This document shows positions 43,982-44,021 of a stretch of DNA of 44,021 bases, one piece after another. The notes under the pieces are model-generated. The model was not told where the DNA came from. It saw nothing but the letters and a program-made list of their open reading frames with translations, and made no database searches. The stretch covers positions 1 to 44,021 of the forward strand of contig CAJAVU010000100.1 of assembly GCA_903945495.1 (NCBI GenBank), given 5' to 3'. How positions within the stretch are numbered: position 1 is the first letter of the stretch; the number at the start of each line of letters is the position of its first letter. Source of the stretch: an uncultured Flavobacteriales bacterium. Its GTDB lineage: Bacteria; Bacteroidota; Bacteroidia; Flavobacteriales_D; Crocinitomicaceae. A program made the position numbers and the translations under genes.

Positions 43982-44021
43982 ATTCATGATTGAGGATTTG
44001 TGATTTGTGATTTGTGATTAG
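43982..44021. repeat. Tandem heptamer array (complement of RAATCAY), reaching the window end
   Basis: ATTCATG (43982), ATTGAGG, then ATTTGTG three times (43996, 44003, 44010) and a partial unit cut by the window edge. It begins on the first base after the TGA of the gene at 43382-43981. Confidence 0.85.

Overview
The window reads as AT-rich chromosomal DNA of a Bacteroidetes bacterium, most likely a flavobacterium; a Crocinitomicaceae/Fluviicola-like genus is an inference from gene content only. Three proteins end in type A sorting domains of the type IX secretion system, which is restricted to this phylum. Starts are preceded by the Bacteroidetes/Flavobacterium -7 box TAnnTTTG rather than strong Shine-Dalgarno sites. 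Phylum-typical DUF4293, DUF2795 and DUF721-recF genes are present. I annotate 35 protein genes and saw no rRNA or tRNA gene, CRISPR array, insertion sequence or prophage.

Layout. 1-1672 (minus): recF and a DciA/DUF721 gene, divergent from a membrane TPR gene and ribH (1815-2978, plus). 3111-7123: glmM, a SanA-like gene (minus) and a DUF4139 protein. 7469-12538: a DUF2079 membrane protein, a long IspH, a receiver-cyclase-HD fusion and a PduO-type cobalamin adenosyltransferase. 12646-20483: a DUF2795 protein, ACP phosphodiesterase, an alpha/beta hydrolase, an MltF-like transglycosylase, miaA, an ABC ATPase/FtsX-like permease pair and a thioredoxin-fold protein. 20597-34685: cell-surface genes, namely a MopE-like T9SS protein, an M1 peptidase, a probable barrel protein, a second T9SS protein and a 2073-residue alpha-2-macroglobulin. 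35020-36212: three small plus-strand genes. 36281-39958 (minus): a DEAD-box helicase, uup and a DUF4293 gene. 40130-43981: a third T9SS protein, aroC (minus), two small minus-strand genes and an unrecognised plus-strand gene.

Most genes are housekeeping (replication/repair, riboflavin, amino-sugar, isoprenoid and shikimate pathways, tRNA modification, envelope maintenance) mixed with envelope and secreted proteins. Hairpins with T-tracts close several plus-strand units.

The most unusual signals are these. (1) Non-coding gaps are filled with tandem arrays of degenerate 7- or 8-base words. The heptamer RAATCAY (or its complement) forms four separate arrays in both orientations, two of them abutting a stop codon. 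(2) miaA has no ATG, GTG or TTG codon that keeps its P-loop. (3) The cyclase-HD fusion carries a receiver domain lacking the phospho-acceptor Asp and conserved Lys. (4) The ABC ATPase deviates in Walker A, signature and H-loop. (5) IspH is the long plant/cyanobacterial form. (6) In several genes a perfect -7 box lies only 3-5 nt before the ATG, suggesting leaderless mRNAs. I did not find a clear new multi-gene system such as a defence island.
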